Position numbers and translations under genes: made by a program. Below are positions 19,010-30,830 of a stretch of 64,000 bases of DNA, in pieces. The notes beneath the pieces were generated by a model, which saw only the letters and a list, made by a program, of their open reading frames with translations, made no database searches and was not told the origin of the DNA. The stretch is from Vibrio albus (lineage in GTDB: Bacteria; Pseudomonadota; Gammaproteobacteria; Enterobacterales; Vibrionaceae), in the NCBI RefSeq assembly GCF_003144035.1, contig NZ_QFWT01000004.1:248001-312000 (forward strand), in the 5' to 3' direction. How positions within the stretch are numbered: the stretch's first letter is position 1; every line of letters begins with the position of its first letter.

Positions 19010-19051
19010 AAAAGATCCTTTTTTTCTGTTTTTTTTCAAAAAAGATCTTTT
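19010..19051 (-). terminator. First terminator downstream of argH
   Basis: AAAAGATC (19010-19017) and GATCTTTT (19044-19051) are the ends of a long AT-rich inverted repeat that includes T7 and A6 tracts, 30 bp after the argH stop. Confidence 0.6.
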
Positions 19052-19078
19052 CTCTGACAATTCCATGACTTAACGCTG

Positions 19079-20953
19079 TTATGCCACGCTGGTACGTAAA
19101 ATGACCTGCTCACAAAGGTTAATTTCCAGAGCCACCTCATCACACGCATGAATACGAGGGCACTGATCGCAGTCTTTCAGCACTTTCTCCGGCAGTTGAC
19201 TCTTAGAAGTCGGCAGGAAGTTATGTTGCATAAAGAATTCCGGTGTACGGGTCAGAACAAACACTTTCTGGATGGCCATTTTTCTCGCGCGGTCAACCAG
19301 GTGCTGCACAATCGCACTGCCCTGTCCCTGACGCTGCCAGCCCGGATCAATACCCAGTGAACGGATCTCAGCCAGACCGGAATCATACACATACAGTGAC
19401 GCACAGCCTGTCACCTCACCCTGATGCTCAACCACAGCGAAAGAGCCAATATCACGGATAATCTCATTGCGTGAGCGTGGCAGATTTTCACCCATGGATG
19501 ACCAGTAAGCCACCATGCTTTCCAGCGTATCAATGTCGGTCAGGCGAGCCGGACGAACCTTCACGGCAGACAGATCACGCTGATCAATACGCTGCTGCGC
19601 CTGATCCACGGCATAAGCCACTTGTTTTGGCGATACCCCACCCAGTGCAGAACGTTTTTCCAGACAGGATTCAATGGTCAGAATATCGTACACATCATCT
19701 TCGATGGCTTCCGAGAACTCTTTCAGCTCAGCAATGGACAGTTCTTCCAGTGCACAACCTTTGGCAATAGCGCCAACCACAGCCACACCAACGATATGGT
19801 GAGCTTCACGGAACGGAATGCCTTTCGCTACCAGGTAATCAGCCAGCTCAGTGGCGTTTGCATAACCCTGCTTAGCCGCTTCCAGCGTACGCTCACCATT
19901 CACCTTGATACCGTCGAAGCAAAGCGCCGCCATCTGCATGCAGTCGTTCCAGGTATCCAGCGCATCAAACAGACCTTCTTTGTCTTCCTGCATATCCTTG
20001 TTATACGCAAGGGGCAGCGCTTTGACTGTCATCATCATGCCAGCCAAAGAACCGTAGACACGACCACACTTACCACGGATCAGCTCCAGTGCATCCGGGT
20101 TTTTCTTCTGCGGCATCAGGGATGAACCAGAAGTCACCGTATCGGCCAGCTCAATAAAACCGGATTCGCCAGAGTTGTAGAAGATCATATCTTCTGACAG
20201 GCGAGAAAGGTGCAGCATAGAGATAGACGCAATAGACATCAGCTCCATCACATGGTCCCGGTCGGAAACAGAATCCAGACTGTTACGGGTCGCTCTGCGG
20301 AAACCAAGGTTATGTGCTAGCTCCTCACGATCCATCGGATAAGCGGTACCCGCCAGAGCACCACTGCCCAGAGGACAGGTATCCAGACGGTTGATGGCAT
20401 CATTCAGGCGAGAGTAGTCACGGTCAAGCATCTCAACGTAAGCCAGACACCAGTGCGCAAACGTCACTGGCTGCGCACGTTGCAGGTGGGTATAGCCAGG
20501 CAGCACCGTATCCTGATGCTCTCTTGCTACTTTCACCATTTTTGACTGAAGGTTATCCAGAGCGATCAGCAACTGATGGCCCTGCTGACGACACCATAGC
20601 TTCAGGTCTGTCGCGACCTGATCATTACGTGAACGGCCGGTGTGCAGTTTTTTACCCAGATCGCCGACCTTATTGATCAGCTGCTGCTCAACCCAGCTGT
20701 GAATATCTTCTGCATGGGATTTCAGGATCTGTTCCGGATCTTCCATTACCTCAAGCTTCAGCTCATTCAGAGCCAGCTCAAGTTTCTGCTGTTCCTGCTC
20801 GGTCAGCACATTTACTGAAAGCAGCGCCTTAGACCAGGCGATTGAACCAACAATGTCCTGCTCAGCCAATCGGTAATCAAAGCGCAGTGAATCGTTAAAG
20901 TCTTTGAACCGTGTATCTGCTGCCTGGGTAAATCTTCCGCCCCATAGTGCCAT
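19079..20953 (-). CDS. argH: Bifunctional argininosuccinate lyase / N-acetylglutamate synthase-like fusion ArgH(A)
   Basis: The 624-residue protein is ~165 residues longer than a plain argininosuccinate lyase. Residues 1-~460 are the lyase ([14 protein letters not shown], the signature [13 protein letters not shown]), which splits argininosuccinate into arginine and fumarate. Residues ~465-624 are a GNAT acetyltransferase domain ([20 protein letters not shown] is the acetyl-CoA loop; [14 protein letters not shown] follows) resembling the catalytic part of ArgA. This ArgH(A) fusion is known from Vibrio and Moritella and supplies N-acetylglutamate. It is the last gene of argCBGH. Confidence 0.96.
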   Translation of the reverse strand: MALWGGRFTQAADTRFKDFNDSLRFDYRLAEQDIVGSIAWSKALLSVNVLTEQEQQKLELALNELKLEVMEDPEQILKSHAEDIHSWVEQQLINKVGDLGKKLHTGRSRNDQVATDLKLWCRQQGHQLLIALDNLQSKMVKVAREHQDTVLPGYTHLQRAQPVTFAHWCLAYVEMLDRDYSRLNDAINRLDTCPLGSGALAGTAYPMDREELAHNLGFRRATRNSLDSVSDRDHVMELMSIASISMLHLSRLSEDMIFYNSGESGFIELADTVTSGSSLMPQKKNPDALELIRGKCGRVYGSLAGMMMTVKALPLAYNKDMQEDKEGLFDALDTWNDCMQMAALCFDGIKVNGERTLEAAKQGYANATELADYLVAKGIPFREAHHIVGVAVVGAIAKGCALEELSIAELKEFSEAIEDDVYDILTIESCLEKRSALGGVSPKQVAYAVDQAQQRIDQRDLSAVKVRPARLTDIDTLESMVAYWSSMGENLPRSRNEIIRDIGSFAVVEHQGEVTGCASLYVYDSGLAEIRSLGIDPGWQRQGQGSAIVQHLVDRARKMAIQKVFVLTRTPEFFMQHNFLPTSKSQLPEKVLKDCDQCPRIHACDEVALEINLCEQVILRTSVA

Positions 20954-20999
20954 TGTGTTATCTCCTGCTTCCAGATATATGCTTATTCTGCTTTTTTGT

Positions 21000-21021
21000 G
21001 CCCTCTTATTATTAAGAGGGC
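21000..21021 (-). other. Intercistronic hairpin between argG and argH
   Basis: GCCCTCTTA-TTAT-TAAGAGGGC is a perfect 9-bp stem. No T tract follows on the minus strand, so it is more likely an mRNA processing or stability element inside the operon than a terminator. Confidence 0.55.
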
Positions 21022-21039
21022 ATACTTACTATATGATTA

Positions 21040-22254
21040 TTATTTTTTTTGTGCGTTTAGTGTACGGATTCTGCTTGCCAGAGAGTACAGGCGGATAAAG
21101 CCTTCTGCATGACTCTGGTTGTATACTTCATCTTCACCAAAGGTCGCAAACTCTTCGCTGTACAGGCTGTTTTCAGAACGTTTCTGAGTTGCCGTTACCT
21201 GACCTTTATACAGTTTCACAACCACTTCACCATTCACATCCTGCGCCAATTCTTCTGTAGCAGCAAGGATTGACTTACATAGAGGAGTGAACCAGCGACC
21301 ATCATAAACCAGGTGAGACGCCTTCACGCCCAGCTCTTCACGGAATTCGAAAGAGCTCTTGTCCAGAACCAGTTGCTCAACCGCACGCAGAGCTTCCATC
21401 ATGATGGTGCCCCCCGGAGTTTCGTAACAACCACGAGACTTCATGCCCACCAGACGGTTTTCTACGATATCAATACGGCCAACACCATGCTTAACACCTT
21501 TATCGTTCAGGTTCATCAGTACCTGATACGGGCTCAGCTCTTCACCGTCAACCGCAACGATTTCGCCTTTCTGTACTTTAAGGGTCACATATTCAGCTTC
21601 GTCTGGGGCTGCTTCAGGGCTGTTCGTCCATGCCCAGCAGTCATCGTTTGGCGCATTCCAGGTATCTTCCAGTACACCACCTTCAGTAGAGATGTGCCAT
21701 GCGTTTGCATCACGAGAGTAGATCTTAGTCAGAGAAGCAGTACATGGGATGTTACGCTCTGCCAGGTAATCCAGACACTGTTCACGGCTGACCAGATCCC
21801 ACTCACGCCATGGGGCAATAACGTGCAGATCCGGTGCCAGTGCAGCAAATGCACCTTCAAAACGAACCTGGTCGTTACCTTTACCGGTACAACCGTGAGC
21901 CAGTGCATCAGCACCTACTTTACGAGCACACTCTACCTGAGCCTTAGCAATGATAGGACGAGCCATAGACGTACCCAGCAGGTACTTGCCTTCATAAAGC
22001 GCGCCTGTTTTCAGGGTTGGGTAGATGTAATCTGCAACCATCTCTTCTTTCAGGTCTGCGATATACACTTCAGAAGCACCTGACGCCATCGCCTTGTCTT
22101 CAATGCCGACCAGTTCATCTTCACCCTGACCAACATCGGCCACGAATGCGACCACTTCACAACCATAGTTTTCTTTCAGCCACGGAATGATCACTGATGT
22201 ATCAAGACCGCCGGAATAGGCTACTACGACTTTATTTACTTTAACCTTGCTCAT
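21040..22254 (-). CDS. argG: Argininosuccinate synthase
   Basis: About 404 residues. It joins citrulline and aspartate with ATP to form argininosuccinate. The N-terminal PP-loop AYSGGLDTS and the following [14 protein letters not shown] are diagnostic; the [14 protein letters not shown] motif is complete. I start at the ATG at 22254 ([11 protein letters not shown]), which has GAGAG 7 nt upstream, rather than the in-frame TTG at 22293. It lies between argB and argH; argF (ornithine carbamoyltransferase) is not in this cluster and must be elsewhere. Confidence 0.97.
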   Translation of the reverse strand: MSKVKVNKVVVAYSGGLDTSVIIPWLKENYGCEVVAFVADVGQGEDELVGIEDKAMASGASEVYIADLKEEMVADYIYPTLKTGALYEGKYLLGTSMARPIIAKAQVECARKVGADALAHGCTGKGNDQVRFEGAFAALAPDLHVIAPWREWDLVSREQCLDYLAERNIPCTASLTKIYSRDANAWHISTEGGVLEDTWNAPNDDCWAWTNSPEAAPDEAEYVTLKVQKGEIVAVDGEELSPYQVLMNLNDKGVKHGVGRIDIVENRLVGMKSRGCYETPGGTIMMEALRAVEQLVLDKSSFEFREELGVKASHLVYDGRWFTPLCKSILAATEELAQDVNGEVVVKLYKGQVTATQKRSENSLYSEEFATFGEDEVYNQSHAEGFIRLYSLASRIRTLNAQKK

Positions 22255-22357
22255 ATTGTTTCTCTCTTCGTCTGTCCCGGACCTGATTTCCAATCTGAGT
22301 TGGCGGCGGTCAGTAAACCGGGGGTATTAAATTCTGTATTTAAATAAAGCTTCGTCA

Positions 22358-23152
22358 TTAAGCCGATTGTGGCTGGAACTGAGTTCCAATGCTGCTGCCG
22401 GCAAACAGCTCGGTCAGTTTTTCCGGATAACGCCAGGTCGCCACTTCAATCGGGCGGCCCAGATCATTGGCCGCATCCAGTGCAGCCAGCACTTTCACAA
22501 TCATACCATCTGTAATGACTTTAGCTTCAATCAGCTCATCTGCCAGTGTCTTATCCATGTTCGGAATCAGATGACCTTTGCCATCCAGAACACCACTGAC
22601 GTCTGACAGCAAGACCAGCTCGGCATCCAGTGCGCCAGCCACAGCAACTGCGGCCTGATCCGCATTGACATTCATCAACTGGCCTTCAGCCGTGATACCG
22701 ATAGAACTGATGATTGGCAAAGCGCCAGCCTGAAGGATGGCTTTTACCACATCCGCATTGCCCGCAGTGGCTTTACCTACGGCACCAAGTTCCGGGTCCA
22801 GCTCTTCTACCTGACACAGGCCACCGTCAGCCAGGCTTAAGCCAACGGCCGTCAGTCCGTTTTTAATCGCTTCGCCCTGCAGCAACTTGTTTGCCGTTCC
22901 TGCCAGTGCACCAGTCATATCGTTAATCTGATCGTAAGGGGTAACACGCAGGCCGTTCTTCTTCACCGTTTCCAGTTGCAGACGGGTCATCAGATCGTCT
23001 ACCAGGTAACCCCCACCGTGTACAATCACCATCTGACGCTGTGCTTGCTGCTGATAAGCTTTAATTGCGTGGAAAAGGTGGGCCAGCGTTTCTGAACAAG
23101 ACAGTGCTGCACCGCCTAATTTAATGACCAATGGTTTTAATACCTGACTCAT
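22358..23152 (-). CDS. argB: Acetylglutamate kinase
   Basis: A 264-residue amino-acid kinase that phosphorylates N-acetylglutamate, the second step of the acetylated ornithine pathway. It has the [11 protein letters not shown] nucleotide site, [11 protein letters not shown] glycine loop and the [13 protein letters not shown] substrate segment. There is no extended N-terminal helix, so it belongs to the short, arginine-insensitive type. It is 15 bp after argC in the same operon. Confidence 0.95.
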   Translation of the reverse strand: MSQVLKPLVIKLGGAALSCSETLAHLFHAIKAYQQQAQRQMVIVHGGGYLVDDLMTRLQLETVKKNGLRVTPYDQINDMTGALAGTANKLLQGEAIKNGLTAVGLSLADGGLCQVEELDPELGAVGKATAGNADVVKAILQAGALPIISSIGITAEGQLMNVNADQAAVAVAGALDAELVLLSDVSGVLDGKGHLIPNMDKTLADELIEAKVITDGMIVKVLAALDAANDLGRPIEVATWRYPEKLTELFAGSSIGTQFQPQSA

Positions 23153-23167
23153 TATTCTTCCTTACAC

Positions 23168-24172
23168 TCAGATCAGTGAAGTAAGCGGCGCAAAGCCGTT
23201 ACGGATATTCAGACACTGCATCGCATGGGTGGATGCACCTTTCAACAGGTTGTCGATAGCAGAAGCGACGATGACATGCTCACCCTGTACCTTCCAGCCG
23301 ATATCGCAGAAAGGCGTAAACTGTACGTCTTGTACTCTCGGCATCTGCTGATGCTTCAGACGAACAGCCGGCTTATCTTTGTATGCTTTTACAAACGCCT
23401 GCTCGACCTGCTCTTCAGTGATGCCCTTCGCCAGTTTCATGGTGATCGTCGCCAGAATACCACGCTTAAAGTTGCCCAGATGCGGAGTGAAAATCACGTC
23501 ACATCCCAGGTGTGACGCAATTTCCGGCTGGTGGCGGTGAGTAAACACGCCATATGGCTGCAGGCTGACTTCACAGAAGCTGTTTACCATGCTGGCTTTA
23601 CGTCCTGCTCCGGACACACCGCTCACGGCACTGATCACCGGCCATTGATTCAGATCCAGAAAGTTCAGCTCAACCAGAGGCTTAATGGCCAGCTGTGATG
23701 CTGTTGGGTAACAACCCGCTACGGCCACCATGTTGGTGTTTTTAATTTCGGCCTCATTCCACTCAGCCAGTCCGTACACAGCGTTACTGAGCAAGTCTGA
23801 ATATTTATGCTCGAAACCGTAGAAAGTCGTATAGAAGCTATCACTCTGCACCCGGTACGCGCCAGACAGGTCAAACACCTGACAACCGCCATCAATAAAG
23901 TAAGGAGCCAGGTCATGGCTCACTTCATGTGCCGTCGCCAGAAAAACCACATCACACTCAGCAGCAACAGCAGCCGGATCCGTCAAAGGCTGAACCGGCA
24001 TATCGGTTACGCCAGCCAGCTTGCCGTGTAGCTCACTAATCGCCTTTCCTGCATCCACACTGTTGGCGGAAACATATAAACCTGTTAGCGTAAGCTCAGG
24101 GTGTTTCGTTACCAGCAGAGCAAGTTCTGCTCCTGTATAACCGCTGGCACCGATAATTGTGGTTTTTAACAT
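23168..24172 (-). CDS. argC: N-acetyl-gamma-glutamyl-phosphate reductase
   Basis: A 334-residue NADPH-dependent reductase that converts acetylglutamyl phosphate to the semialdehyde. The N-terminal Rossmann motif is [13 protein letters not shown], and the catalytic cysteine is in [20 protein letters not shown] and [12 protein letters not shown] complete the family pattern. It is the promoter-proximal gene of argCBGH, divergent from argE across tandem ArgR boxes. Confidence 0.96.
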   Translation of the reverse strand: MLKTTIIGASGYTGAELALLVTKHPELTLTGLYVSANSVDAGKAISELHGKLAGVTDMPVQPLTDPAAVAAECDVVFLATAHEVSHDLAPYFIDGGCQVFDLSGAYRVQSDSFYTTFYGFEHKYSDLLSNAVYGLAEWNEAEIKNTNMVAVAGCYPTASQLAIKPLVELNFLDLNQWPVISAVSGVSGAGRKASMVNSFCEVSLQPYGVFTHRHQPEIASHLGCDVIFTPHLGNFKRGILATITMKLAKGITEEQVEQAFVKAYKDKPAVRLKHQQMPRVQDVQFTPFCDIGWKVQGEHVIVASAIDNLLKGASTHAMQCLNIRNGFAPLTSLI

Positions 24173-24245
24173 CTCAACGCATCCAGTTTCTTTGATTACT
24201 CACTTATGTGAAAAAGTGATTATTCATACCTAAAATTTGTCATTA

Positions 24246-24284
24246 TTTGATTTTCTATTCACAAATAATGATTTAATATGCTTT
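24246..24284. promoter_or_regulatory. Tandem ArgR (ARG) boxes in the argC-argE divergent promoter
   Basis: TGATTTTCTATTCA (24248-24261) and TGATTTAATATGCT (24269-24282) resemble TGAAT-N4-ATTCA. Their centres are exactly 21 bp apart, the spacing an ArgR hexamer needs. Arginine-dependent repression of both operons is expected. Confidence 0.7.
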
Positions 24285-24329
24285 TTATCCTCTTAGAGGG
24301 TATATGTCAATAGTGGAAGTGAAGATATT

Positions 24330-25469
24330 ATGCAATTACCTGATTTTAAAGGGGTCTACAGTGGCCTGATTTCTACCTCATCCATCAGCTCTTCGGATTC
24401 GCGTTGGGACGAAGGTAATTCACAAGTTATTGAACTGCTGGCGACCTGGCTCAGAGACCTGAATTTTGATGTAGAAGTGACCGAAGTCGCCCCCGGAAAA
24501 ATGAATATGCTGGCCAAAAAGGGCAGCGGTAAAGGCGGCCTGCTTCTGGCCGGGCATACTGACACCGTGCCTTACGATGAAGGACGCTGGAGTTTCGACC
24601 CGCACACTCTGACTGAAAGCAACGATCGATTCTATGGTTTGGGCACCGCCGATATGAAAGGCTTCTTTGCTTTTATTATTGAAGCGGTCAGAAAAATGGA
24701 CTGGAGCAAACAAAGCCGTCCTCTGTATATTCTGGCGACGTGCGATGAAGAAACCACCATGGCCGGTGCCCGCCACTTTACAGAAACCCACCAGATTCAG
24801 CCGGATTACTGCCTGATTGGTGAACCGACCGAGCTGGTGCCAATTCGTGCTCATAAAGGACACGTAGCAAACGCCATCCGCGTCACCGGCAAATCGGGGC
24901 ACTCTTCCGACCCATCACTTGGTGTGAATGCCATTGAGATTATGTATGAAGTTCTGTACGCGATGATGCAACTGCGCGACAGGCTGATTAAAGAGTATCA
25001 CCACCCTGGCTTTGCCATTCCTAACCCAACCCTGAACTTAGGTCATATTCACGGCGGGGACAGCGCCAACAGGATCTGTGGCTGTTGTGAACTGCATTAC
25101 GATGTCCGTCCTCTGCCGGGGATCAGTCTGGACGGGCTGGAAAATATGCTGCGGGGAGCACTAACAGAAGTTGATGCAAAATGGCCGGGCAGAATCGCTA
25201 TTACGCCATTACACGATGCCATTCCTGGTTATGAATGTGCACACGGGCATCCGTTTATTTCCGAGATGGAACATATTTGCGGCAAACCGTCAGACACAGT
25301 GAACTACTGTACCGAAGCACCATTTCTGAATCAGGTATGTCCGACACTGGTGATGGGACCAGGTTCCATTGCTCAGGCACACCAGCCGGATGAATACCTG
25401 TCTTTCGACTTTATTCAGCCGACCATCGATATCCTGTCCAACACAATTCGACGCAGTTGCTTTAGTTAA
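24330..25469 (+). CDS. argE: Acetylornithine deacetylase
   Basis: A 379-residue M20-family metallohydrolase that releases ornithine from N-acetylornithine. Metal-binding and catalytic motifs are [24 protein letters not shown] and [13 protein letters not shown]; the dimerisation lid follows from about residue 180 ([20 protein letters not shown]). Because the window also carries an ArgH(A) fusion, this organism appears to use the linear pathway with ArgE rather than ArgJ recycling. GGAAGTGAAG precedes the ATG. Confidence 0.95.
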   Translation: MQLPDFKGVYSGLISTSSISSSDSRWDEGNSQVIELLATWLRDLNFDVEVTEVAPGKMNMLAKKGSGKGGLLLAGHTDTVPYDEGRWSFDPHTLTESNDRFYGLGTADMKGFFAFIIEAVRKMDWSKQSRPLYILATCDEETTMAGARHFTETHQIQPDYCLIGEPTELVPIRAHKGHVANAIRVTGKSGHSSDPSLGVNAIEIMYEVLYAMMQLRDRLIKEYHHPGFAIPNPTLNLGHIHGGDSANRICGCCELHYDVRPLPGISLDGLENMLRGALTEVDAKWPGRIAITPLHDAIPGYECAHGHPFISEMEHICGKPSDTVNYCTEAPFLNQVCPTLVMGPGSIAQAHQPDEYLSFDFIQPTIDILSNTIRRSCFS

Positions 25470-25821
25470 GTTGACCTTAGTTAAAGTGTAAGTTGACGTT
25501 ATTTGTGCTGAACAGACGATGCAAACTTAGTAATCGTCTATGCGCAGTAATCTTTGACTACGCTTAGTTATCATTGACTATGCTTAATTTCAGGGTCATT
25601 TCTTATGCCTCCCGCTAACGGGAGGCTACTGATTTCTAACAAAATGAAAGTTAATTTCATCCATTCATAGAATGGTGAGTTTAATAAATGACCAAAATCA
25701 AATAAACTCAATTAAAAACTTTTACACCTAGCAATTATTTGACTCTCAGCACAGAATTTGGCTAGATTACCCATCCTAGCAAGGATTCTTCTATGTAATT
25801 TAATTACGAGGCAGGACGACC
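25470..25821 (+). other. Intergenic region between argE and ppc
   Basis: Contains a two-copy degenerate repeat of period 20 (25553-25569 and 25573-25589), a GCCTCCCG-CTAA-CGGGAGGC hairpin (25607-25626, without a clear T tract) that probably ends argE, and an AT-rich stretch that should carry the ppc promoter. No coding frame seen. Confidence 0.55.
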
Positions 25822-28458
25822 ATGAACGAGAAATACGCAGCGCTCAAAGGAAATGTGCGCATGCTGGGCCATTTACTTGGCAATACAATAAAAAGCGCGC
25901 ACGGAGATGCGATCTTAGAAAAAGTAGAACTTATCCGTAAGCTTTCCAAGTCCGCCGAGCGCAACAACGATCAACAAGCACGCGAAGAACTGATAAAAGA
26001 AATATCCACCCTTCCGGATGATCAACTATTGCCTGTGGCACGTGCGTTTAACCAATTTCTGAATCTGACTAATATTGCTGAGCAGTACCATACTATTTCT
26101 CGCCATTGCGAGTCTCACGTATGTGAACCAGATGCGGTCAATACCCTTTTCTCTAAGTTAAACGACAATAGCATCAGTAAACAGGAAACAGCTGAAGCGG
26201 TACGTAACCTGGATATTGAGCTGGTACTGACCGCTCACCCGACGGAAATTGCGCGTCGTACCATGATCAACAAACTGGTCAAAATCAACAAATGCCTGTC
26301 CCAGCTTGAGCTGACTGACCTGTCTCCAAAAGAGCGCCAGAAAAATGAGCGCCGTCTGGAGCAGCTTATTGCTCAGGCCTGGCACTCAGACGACATGCGA
26401 AAAAAACGCCCGACTCCACTGGATGAGGCTCGCTGGGGCTATGCTGTGGTTGAAAACTCACTGTGGAAAGCGGTACCGGATTTTCTTCGCGATCTGGATG
26501 AGCGTCTGCAAAACTATCTGGATGAAGGGCTGCCAATTGATGCCCGCCCGGTGCATTTCTCTTCCTGGATGGGCGGTGACCGCGACGGTAACCCGTTCGT
26601 AACCCACAAAATTACCCGTGAAGTCCTGCTGCTGTCACGCTGGAAAGCCGCTGATCTGTACCTTGGCGATATTCAGGAACTGGTCAGCGAGCTGTCTATG
26701 ACCAACTGCAATGCTAAAGTACGCGAGCTGGCTGGTGAAGACGCTCACGAACCATACCGTGCTGTACTGAAAGAAGTACGTGTACTGCTGCGCAATACTC
26801 TGGAAGTGTCAGATGCGAAACTTAAAGGTGCAGCCGTACCGGATAAACCAGTACTGGAAACGGTCGACCAACTGTGGGACCCACTGTACGCCTGCTATGA
26901 GTCCATGCATGAATGTGGCCTGGGTGTTATCGCCGATGGCGCTCTGCTGGATACCCTACGTCGAATCAAGGCATTTGGTGTGCACCTGGTTCGCCTGGAC
27001 ATCCGCCAGGAAAGTACCCGCCACTCTGACGTACTGTCTGAACTGACCCGCTATCTGGGGCTGGGTGATTACGATCAGTGGAGTGAACAGGATAAAGTCT
27101 CCTTCCTGGTGAAAGAGCTAAGCTCCAAACGCCCATTGTTCCCGCGTGACTGGGAACCATCACCAGAGGTTCAGGAAGTACTGGATACCTGTAAGATCAT
27201 CGCCAGCCAGTCTCGTGATGCGTTTGGTGCCTACGTGATCTCTATGGCGCGTACCGCGTCTGATGTTCTGGCTGTGCACCTGTTACTGCAAGAGTCTGGC
27301 TGTCAGTTCCGTATGGATGTCTGCCCGCTGTTTGAAACCCTGGAAGATCTGAACAATGCAGAAGCGGTTATCAAGCAGCTGCTGGATATCGACTGGTACC
27401 GCGGCTTCATCCAGAACCACCAGATGGTCATGATCGGTTACTCTGACTCAGCCAAAGATGCCGGTGCAATGGCGGCAGGCTGGGCACAATACGATGCAAT
27501 GGAAAAACTGGTTAACGTTGCCGAAGAAACCGGCATTGAACTGACACTGTTCCATGGCCGTGGCGGTACGATTGGTCGTGGTGGTGCTCCTGCGCATGCC
27601 GCACTGCTGTCTCAGCCACCGAAGAGCCTGAAAGGCGGCCTGCGTGTCACCGAGCAGGGAGAAATGATCCGCTTCAAACTGGGTCTGCCAGAAGTCGCCG
27701 TGAACAGCTTTAATATGTACGCCAGTGCTATTCTGGAAGCGAACCTTCTGCCACCACCAGAGCCAAAACAAGAGTGGCGCGACCTGATGGAAGTCTTGTC
27801 GGAAGTATCCTGTGAGTCCTACCGTAATGTCGTACGTGGCGAACCGGATTTCGTCCCTTATTTCCGTGCGACTACTCCGGAGCAGGAGCTGGGTAAACTG
27901 CCTCTTGGCTCACGTCCGGCAAAACGTAACCCGAACGGTGGCGTAGAAAGCCTGCGGGCAATTCCGTGGATTTTCTCCTGGAGCCAGAACCGTCTGGTAC
28001 TGCCGGCCTGGCTGGGTGCAGGTGAGTCCATCCAGTACTCTATCGACCATGGCCATCAGGCCCTGCTGGAAGAAATGTGCCGCGAATGGCCATTCTTCTC
28101 AACGCGTCTTGGTATGCTGGAGATGGTGTACTCCAAATGTAATCCTGAAATGTCCCGCCATTATGACCAGAGGCTGACCGATAAGTCACTCTGGCGTCTG
28201 GGTGATAATCTGCGTGAACAACTGCAAAAAGACATTAAGGCTGTGCTGAACGTTGAAAACAACGAAAACCTGATGCAAAGCGATCCGTGGGGACTGGAAT
28301 CCATCCGCCTGCGTAACGTCTATATCCTGCCGATGAATATTCTGCAGGCAGAATTGTTGTACCGCACACGCCAGACCGAAAGTCCGGCTCAGGAACTGGA
28401 AGAAGCATTAATGGTGACCATAGCCGGTATCGCAACCGGTATGCGAAATACAGGTTAA
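25822..28458 (+). CDS. ppc: Phosphoenolpyruvate carboxylase
   Basis: An 878-residue enzyme that carboxylates phosphoenolpyruvate to oxaloacetate and refills the TCA cycle. Catalytic landmarks are [14 protein letters not shown] (active-site histidine), [14 protein letters not shown], the glycine-rich [16 protein letters not shown] and the C-terminal ...IATGMRNTG that contributes to the inhibitor and active site. Length and ends match the bacterial family. GGCAGGACGACC precedes the ATG; a strong terminator follows, so it is monocistronic. Confidence 0.98.
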   Translation: MNEKYAALKGNVRMLGHLLGNTIKSAHGDAILEKVELIRKLSKSAERNNDQQAREELIKEISTLPDDQLLPVARAFNQFLNLTNIAEQYHTISRHCESHVCEPDAVNTLFSKLNDNSISKQETAEAVRNLDIELVLTAHPTEIARRTMINKLVKINKCLSQLELTDLSPKERQKNERRLEQLIAQAWHSDDMRKKRPTPLDEARWGYAVVENSLWKAVPDFLRDLDERLQNYLDEGLPIDARPVHFSSWMGGDRDGNPFVTHKITREVLLLSRWKAADLYLGDIQELVSELSMTNCNAKVRELAGEDAHEPYRAVLKEVRVLLRNTLEVSDAKLKGAAVPDKPVLETVDQLWDPLYACYESMHECGLGVIADGALLDTLRRIKAFGVHLVRLDIRQESTRHSDVLSELTRYLGLGDYDQWSEQDKVSFLVKELSSKRPLFPRDWEPSPEVQEVLDTCKIIASQSRDAFGAYVISMARTASDVLAVHLLLQESGCQFRMDVCPLFETLEDLNNAEAVIKQLLDIDWYRGFIQNHQMVMIGYSDSAKDAGAMAAGWAQYDAMEKLVNVAEETGIELTLFHGRGGTIGRGGAPAHAALLSQPPKSLKGGLRVTEQGEMIRFKLGLPEVAVNSFNMYASAILEANLLPPPEPKQEWRDLMEVLSEVSCESYRNVVRGEPDFVPYFRATTPEQELGKLPLGSRPAKRNPNGGVESLRAIPWIFSWSQNRLVLPAWLGAGESIQYSIDHGHQALLEEMCREWPFFSTRLGMLEMVYSKCNPEMSRHYDQRLTDKSLWRLGDNLREQLQKDIKAVLNVENNENLMQSDPWGLESIRLRNVYILPMNILQAELLYRTRQTESPAQELEEALMVTIAGIATGMRNTG

Positions 28459-28484
28459 ACCAGATAATATTTCAATTTAAGGAC

Positions 28485-28515
28485 AAAAAGACCACACATA
28501 GTGGTCTTTTTTTTT
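28485..28515 (+). terminator. Terminator of ppc
   Basis: AAAAAGACCAC-ACATA-GTGGTCTTTTT with a run of nine T. Confidence 0.9.
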
Positions 28516-28888
28516 GTCAAATAACAACATCCAGATAATAAATTTTAATTTGGGACAATATGGGCCACTATTCTACTTCATGCTTATATTTTAAGATATG
28601 CTACGCTCCGCTGTGCATCAGCTATACTTCTATTACAAGCATAATAAATATATTTTTTGTCAGAACCCTGAGACCAAGTGGCATTATTACCCTTGGAATC
28701 AAATAGTATTATTGACACTTTTAACATCAGCTAGGTGGTAAAACGGCTTTTAATGAGGTGACATCACCATCTGAAAATATCCGGATGGATACGCTCAGGC
28801 GAATCACACATCGGCAGAGTGGCAACAGAATCGCTCAAACTGCCTGTAGCGTTTTATTCTTACAATTGATTATATTTGGATTGAAGAC
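28516..28888 (+). promoter_or_regulatory. Long upstream/leader region of aphA
   Basis: About 370 bp without a gene. TTATTGACACTTTTAACA near 28709 resembles a LuxR/HapR half-site, and TCAGCTAGGTGG (28727-28738) is complementary to the conserved CACCTAG region of vibrio Qrr sRNAs. GGTGACATCACC (28757-28768) is a palindrome in the leader. A long regulated aphA leader is established in Vibrio; the exact sites here are inferred. Confidence 0.5.
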
Positions 28889-29428
28889 ATGTCATTACCA
28901 CACGTTATTCTGACAGTACTAAGCACGAAAGATGCTACTGGCTATGATATAACCAAAGAGTTTTCATACAGCATCGGGTATTTCTGGAAAGCCAGCCATC
29001 AGCAGGTTTACCGGGAACTGAATAAAATGGCACAGCACGAAATGGTGACCTGTGAGCTACAACCACAGGAAGGAAAGCCGGATCGTAAGGTGTATTCCAT
29101 TACTGATAAAGGCCGTCAGGCCCTGTCAGAATGGTTTGCCCAGCCAACGGCACAGACCACTATTCGTGACGAGTTCTCAGCAAAACTGATGGCCTGCTCG
29201 ATTGAAGATCCTGCAGCATTTAAAACTCAGGTAACCAGCCTGATTGAAGAATCGAAAAAGCTGGTTGCTACTTATACTGAGCTGGAAGCAACTCACTACC
29301 CTAACCCGGACACTCTGGGTAAACAGGCCAGACTGGAACGTATGACGCTGCGTCGTAACCTGTTTATGCGTGAAGCCTGGATTAGCTGGGCTGAAGAAGT
29401 GCTGAGTGAGCTGGACGAAATCGCCTGA
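28889..29428 (+). CDS. aphA: AphA, PadR-family low-cell-density quorum-sensing regulator
   Basis: A 179-residue PadR regulator whose N-terminal winged helix (MSLPHVILTVLSTKDATGYDITKEFSYSIG..., quoted here only in part) is nearly that of Vibrio cholerae AphA, with the C-terminal dimerisation helices (~105-179) also conserved in length. AphA is the master regulator at low cell density and activates virulence or biofilm genes with AphB in pathogens. Its position after ppc matches V. cholerae. It is normally activated by Qrr sRNAs and repressed by LuxR/HapR; candidate sites for both are visible upstream. Confidence 0.93.
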   Translation: MSLPHVILTVLSTKDATGYDITKEFSYSIGYFWKASHQQVYRELNKMAQHEMVTCELQPQEGKPDRKVYSITDKGRQALSEWFAQPTAQTTIRDEFSAKLMACSIEDPAAFKTQVTSLIEESKKLVATYTELEATHYPNPDTLGKQARLERMTLRRNLFMREAWISWAEEVLSELDEIA

Positions 29429-29502
29429 TTTCACCCTCCAGCCTCGGGAACGGCTGATACTGAAGTAACCTAATGCTGCCAAGGTATCAAATACCGGGAA
29501 TG

Positions 29503-29541
29503 AAAAAAGGATAAAGGTTTTCGCCTTTATCCTTTCTTTTT
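29503..29541. terminator. Bidirectional terminator between aphA and metF
   Basis: GGATAAAGG-TTTTCG-CCTTTATCC with A6 upstream and TTTCTTTTT downstream, placed between two convergent genes. Confidence 0.85.
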
Positions 29542-29575
29542 ACTTTCTTATCCAGCCTGATTCGCGATGAACCGA

Positions 29576-30484
<909 letters not shown>

Positions 30485-30509
30485 CTACAAAGTTGCGTCT
30501 GCTGTTATT

Positions 30510-30533
30510 TTGCGTTTGGACGTCTATATGTCC
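30510..30533 (-). promoter_or_regulatory. MetJ operator of metF
   Basis: Three adjacent octamers, TTGCGTTT GGACGTCT ATATGTCC, approximate the met box AGACGTCT; the middle one matches 7 of 8. Confidence 0.75.
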
Positions 30534-30785
30534 ATAGAATGTAATGAATAAAGGTTAATGTCAACAGCACAACCATGAATTTTGTTCATGTTGATAATGA
30601 GCAGAGCTCAATCAGATAGAAGTATAGGAGAGAAAAGGATGAAGGGGGGAAGGGCTAAGGAGTTAGCCCGTTGCCATTTTGAATGGTATAGATAAAATTG
30701 GAGCAGTCCCTTCCCCTGCTTTCTACCTATATTTAGCAACGGTTTAACCCCTTCCACCTTCAAGCGCAGCGACCTTTGCGCTTTT

Positions 30786-30818
30786 GGTTTTATAGTCTCT
30801 AGAAGCAACGCGATCTAG
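30786..30818 (+). repeat. Dispersed CTAG-rich element, copy 1
   Basis: GGTTTTATAGTCTCTAG (30786-30802) plus AAGCAACGCGATCTAG (30803-30818). The first part matches 35174-35190 at 16 of 17 bases, the second matches 35205-35220 at 12 of 16. Confidence 0.6.
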
Positions 30819-30830
30819 TATCTGGTTTCT

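Larger units (their letters stand above)
18659..19078. other. Intergenic region between phosphatase gene and argH
   Basis: The half near 18659 should hold the phosphatase promoter; AGGAGAG precedes its ATG. The half near argH holds stacked hairpins, annotated separately, plus CTTAGAT-TC-ATCTAAG (18945-18960). No open frame with a ribosome-binding site was seen. Confidence 0.6.

Noticed and set aside
21000..21021. The argG-argH hairpin as a transcription terminator
   Set aside because: No T tract follows on the transcribed strand and terminating there would cut argH from its only evident promoter.
30608..30808. A 66-codon minus-strand frame downstream of metL
   Set aside because: It covers hairpins and the CTAG-rich element, has no family match I recognise and no ribosome-binding site.
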